Source: Phycisphaerae bacterium (GTDB taxonomy: Bacteria > Planctomycetota > Phycisphaerae > UBA1845 > JAFGLZ01). From it: DNA of 36,033 nucleotides. The stretch is taken from assembly GCA_016927755.1 (NCBI GenBank), contig JAFGLZ010000164.1, positions 1 to 36,033 of the forward strand, in the 5' to 3' direction. Below the pieces are notes generated by a model. It ran no database searches. It was not told the origin of the DNA and saw only the letters and a list, made by a program, of their open reading frames with translations. The position numbers were made by a program, and so were the translations under genes. Positions 34,344-36,033 of the stretch are shown here, piece by piece; the first letter of the stretch is position 1, and every line of letters starts with the position of its first letter.

Positions 34344-35552
34344 GTGACCGACCTGTTTGATCCCGCGTGGGAGCTGCCCGAATTGGATGCCGGCGAGGTA
34401 GGGCCCTATGCGCCACCCCGCCCGGGAGACACGGAGAAGCAGGCCGTGTGGGACGCCTATCACGCCGGGAAGCCCGCACGCGTCCCCGTCCTGCTCGCCA
34501 CCAACGATCGCGTGGCCGTGCTGGATCGGCGCGTGGACACGGGCGGGCTGAGCTACGACAAGGTCTTCACCGATCCCGAGGCGATGCTGCGGGCGCAGTT
34601 GATCTACAAGTACGTCTGTTGCAGGCGGCAGCACCTCTTCTGCGACTATCCGACCGGGCTGCCGGAAACGTGGCACGTCGGCGTGGGCTTCCAGAACACG
34701 TATGAGGCGTGGTTCTTCGGGTCTCCGGTGGACTATCGCCAGGGGCAGGTGCCGGACACGACGCCGATCCTGAACGACGACAACAAGCGATCGGTCTTCG
34801 AAATCGACATCGATCGGCCGCTAGATCGTCCGCCGCTCGAGACCGCCGTCGAGTTCTACGAGTTCCTGGTCGACCACGCCGGCGACAAGACGTTCCTCGA
34901 TCGGCCGGTCGTGGTGGACCCGCCGGGATTCGTCGGCACGGACGGCCCTCTGACGAACGCGATGAGCGTCCGCGGGCCGGACATTCTCGTCGAGCTGCTC
35001 GACGATCCGGACTACGCCGACGAGCTGCTGGGCTTCTTCATCGAGGCGGCCATCAAGCGGCGGCGCGCCTTCATCGACCGCTTCGACCTGCCGGACGATC
35101 CGCCGGGGTTCGCCGACGACTCGATCGCGCTGATCGGAACGGATCTCTACCGGGAGAGAGTCCTGCCGCACCATCGTCGGTGGTACGAGGCGACGGGCTC
35201 GGAGCACGGCAAGCGGGCCATTCACCTCTGCGGCGACGCGACGCGGCACTTCCCGACGCTGAAGGATGAGCTTGGCGTGACGAGCTTCGACACGGGCTTT
35301 CCCGTGGACTTCGCGCGGCAGCGCGAGGTGCTCGGCGAGGACGTCGAGATCCAGGGCGGCGTCGAGGTGGGCCTGCTGATGGACGGCAGCCCCGACCAGG
35401 TCTACGAGCGGTCGCGAGGAATCCTGACCAGCGGCGTCCTGTCAGGGGGACGATTCATCTTCCGCGAGGCGAACAACCTTCCGCCGAACGTGCCGTGGGC
35501 GAACCTGGCGGCGATGTACACCGCGGCGTTCGATTTCGGACGGTACGCGTGA
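34344..35552 (+). CDS. Uroporphyrinogen-decarboxylase (URO-D) superfamily protein
   Basis: This 402-residue protein belongs to the URO-D/MtaA/CmuA barrel superfamily. Recognisable parts are FLDRPVVVDPPGFVG, PDILVELLDDPDYADELL and HLCGDATRHFPTL, where the H-x-C matches the zinc ligands of the corrinoid methyltransferase branch. In that branch a third zinc cysteine lies near the end in a G-C motif, but here the segment reads FREANNLPPNVP. The metal site is thus incomplete and the protein may not be a methyltransferase. True heme-pathway HemE features were not seen. The GTG at 34344 has GAGGAG 6 bases upstream, preferred over 34275. Its role is unknown. Confidence 0.82.
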   Translation: MTDLFDPAWELPELDAGEVGPYAPPRPGDTEKQAVWDAYHAGKPARVPVLLATNDRVAVLDRRVDTGGLSYDKVFTDPEAMLRAQLIYKYVCCRRQHLFCDYPTGLPETWHVGVGFQNTYEAWFFGSPVDYRQGQVPDTTPILNDDNKRSVFEIDIDRPLDRPPLETAVEFYEFLVDHAGDKTFLDRPVVVDPPGFVGTDGPLTNAMSVRGPDILVELLDDPDYADELLGFFIEAAIKRRRAFIDRFDLPDDPPGFADDSIALIGTDLYRERVLPHHRRWYEATGSEHGKRAIHLCGDATRHFPTLKDELGVTSFDTGFPVDFARQREVLGEDVEIQGGVEVGLLMDGSPDQVYERSRGILTSGVLSGGRFIFREANNLPPNVPWANLAAMYTAAFDFGRYA

Positions 35553-35609
35553 AGACGCTCATCGAAGCGGTTCGGCGGTAAGTTGGGAGCGCCCGATGGA
35601 GGTGAGAGC

Positions 35610-36033
35610 ATGAGGTCCTCCTCGCTCCGTTGGCTCTGTGCGACGTTGGTCGTGGTCGCTGTCGGGGCAACATCGCGCCAATCCCCCGGCGAAACGAAGT
35701 CCGCCTCTAAGCCTTCCGATGCCCGTCTCGCGGTCGAGGCGAGAGACTGGGACGCCGTCTTCGCTCGGACGAACGGTTGGACCGGCGCTGATGCCGACTA
35801 CTCCGTCGATCTCGGCGACGGTCGGACATTGTGGCTGTACGGCGACACGTGGATCGGCTCCGTCGCCGGCGATCGGCATGCCCCGGGCTCTCACTTGGTC
35901 AATAACACGATTGCCGTACACGCGACACCGGCCTCAGGGAGCGGGCTGCCGCCGCGAGCGGATGAGATTGCGTTCTACTGGGGACCCGAAACGCCGAACG
36001 GAAAACCGACGGCCTGGATCGTGCCCGACCCGA
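35610..36033 (+). CDS. Exported DUF4185/DUF5005-like protein, 5' part only
   Basis: A reading frame starts at ATG 35610, with GGAGG 7 bases upstream, and runs off the window end after 141 complete codons. It begins with a signal peptide (LRWLCATLVVVAVGATS). After a short spacer come WLYGDTWIGSV and HLVNNTIAVH, then a tract near FYWGPETPNGKPTAW, all resembling the start of DUF4185/DUF5005 five-bladed propeller proteins. These are related in fold to glycoside hydrolases, but the reaction is not known for this group. The remaining length and C-terminal domains are outside the window. Confidence 0.75.
   Translation, partial: MRSSSLRWLCATLVVVAVGATSRQSPGETKSASKPSDARLAVEARDWDAVFARTNGWTGADADYSVDLGDGRTLWLYGDTWIGSVAGDRHAPGSHLVNNTIAVHATPASGSGLPPRADEIAFYWGPETPNGKPTAWIVPDP

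Overview
The window is about 36 kb of high-GC bacterial DNA. The gene content suggests a Planctomycetota chromosome or metagenome-assembled genome. Indicators are a Tat-exported sulfatase, several exported polysaccharide-active proteins, a propeller-repeat protein with a C-terminal anchor, a DUF362 protein, a divergent URO-D-family protein, and mostly short transcription units on alternating strands. This assignment is inferred from gene families; there is no rRNA, tRNA or marker tree here. No CRISPR array, insertion sequence or integrase was seen.

Region 1-7 kb: an exported PpiC-type peptidyl-prolyl isomerase with a terminator, a DUF362 protein, carbamoyl-phosphate synthase small chain (carA), a sulfatase close behind carA, and an LpxH-like metallophosphoesterase. 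The carA/DUF362 intergenic region holds a strong terminator facing away from carA with a second structured hairpin before it, so a small RNA is possible. Region 7-17 kb: a PD40/TolB-like propeller protein, a GT39-like membrane glycosyltransferase, a 1085-residue hybrid histidine kinase (c-type heme sensor, HAMP, PocR, HisKA, HATPase, receiver and a degenerate Hpt), and an exported GH94/GH36-like enzyme.

Region 17-25 kb: an exported propeller-like repeat protein with a C-terminal membrane anchor, an HSDL2-like short-chain dehydrogenase, a small helical protein, a class V aminotransferase-fold enzyme, a PAP2 phosphatase, a BrnT/BrnA-type toxin-antitoxin pair with a near-consensus promoter, a decayed small zinc-ribbon gene, a 71-codon unknown ORF and an internally duplicated lipoprotein. 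Region 25-31.5 kb: a PIG-L deacetylase remnant (N-terminally truncated and frameshifted), an 815-residue exported protein of unknown function, a membrane-anchored endonuclease/exonuclease/phosphatase, and a heparinase/alginate-lyase-like exported enzyme.

Region 31.5-36 kb: a probable operon of a double TFIIB-type zinc-finger protein, LemA and an HtpX-like M48 membrane protease with two extra C-terminal zinc ribbons. It is followed by a URO-D-family protein and the start of an exported DUF4185/DUF5005-like protein cut by the window edge. The sulfatase, GH94-like enzyme, lyase-like enzyme and DUF4185/5005-like protein together suggest use of sulfated or uronate-containing glycans, although they are scattered rather than in one operon. 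The most promising candidates for something new are the zinc-finger/LemA/M48-zinc-ribbon operon, the heme-c plus PocR kinase with its dead Hpt, and the structured RNA candidate upstream of carA.
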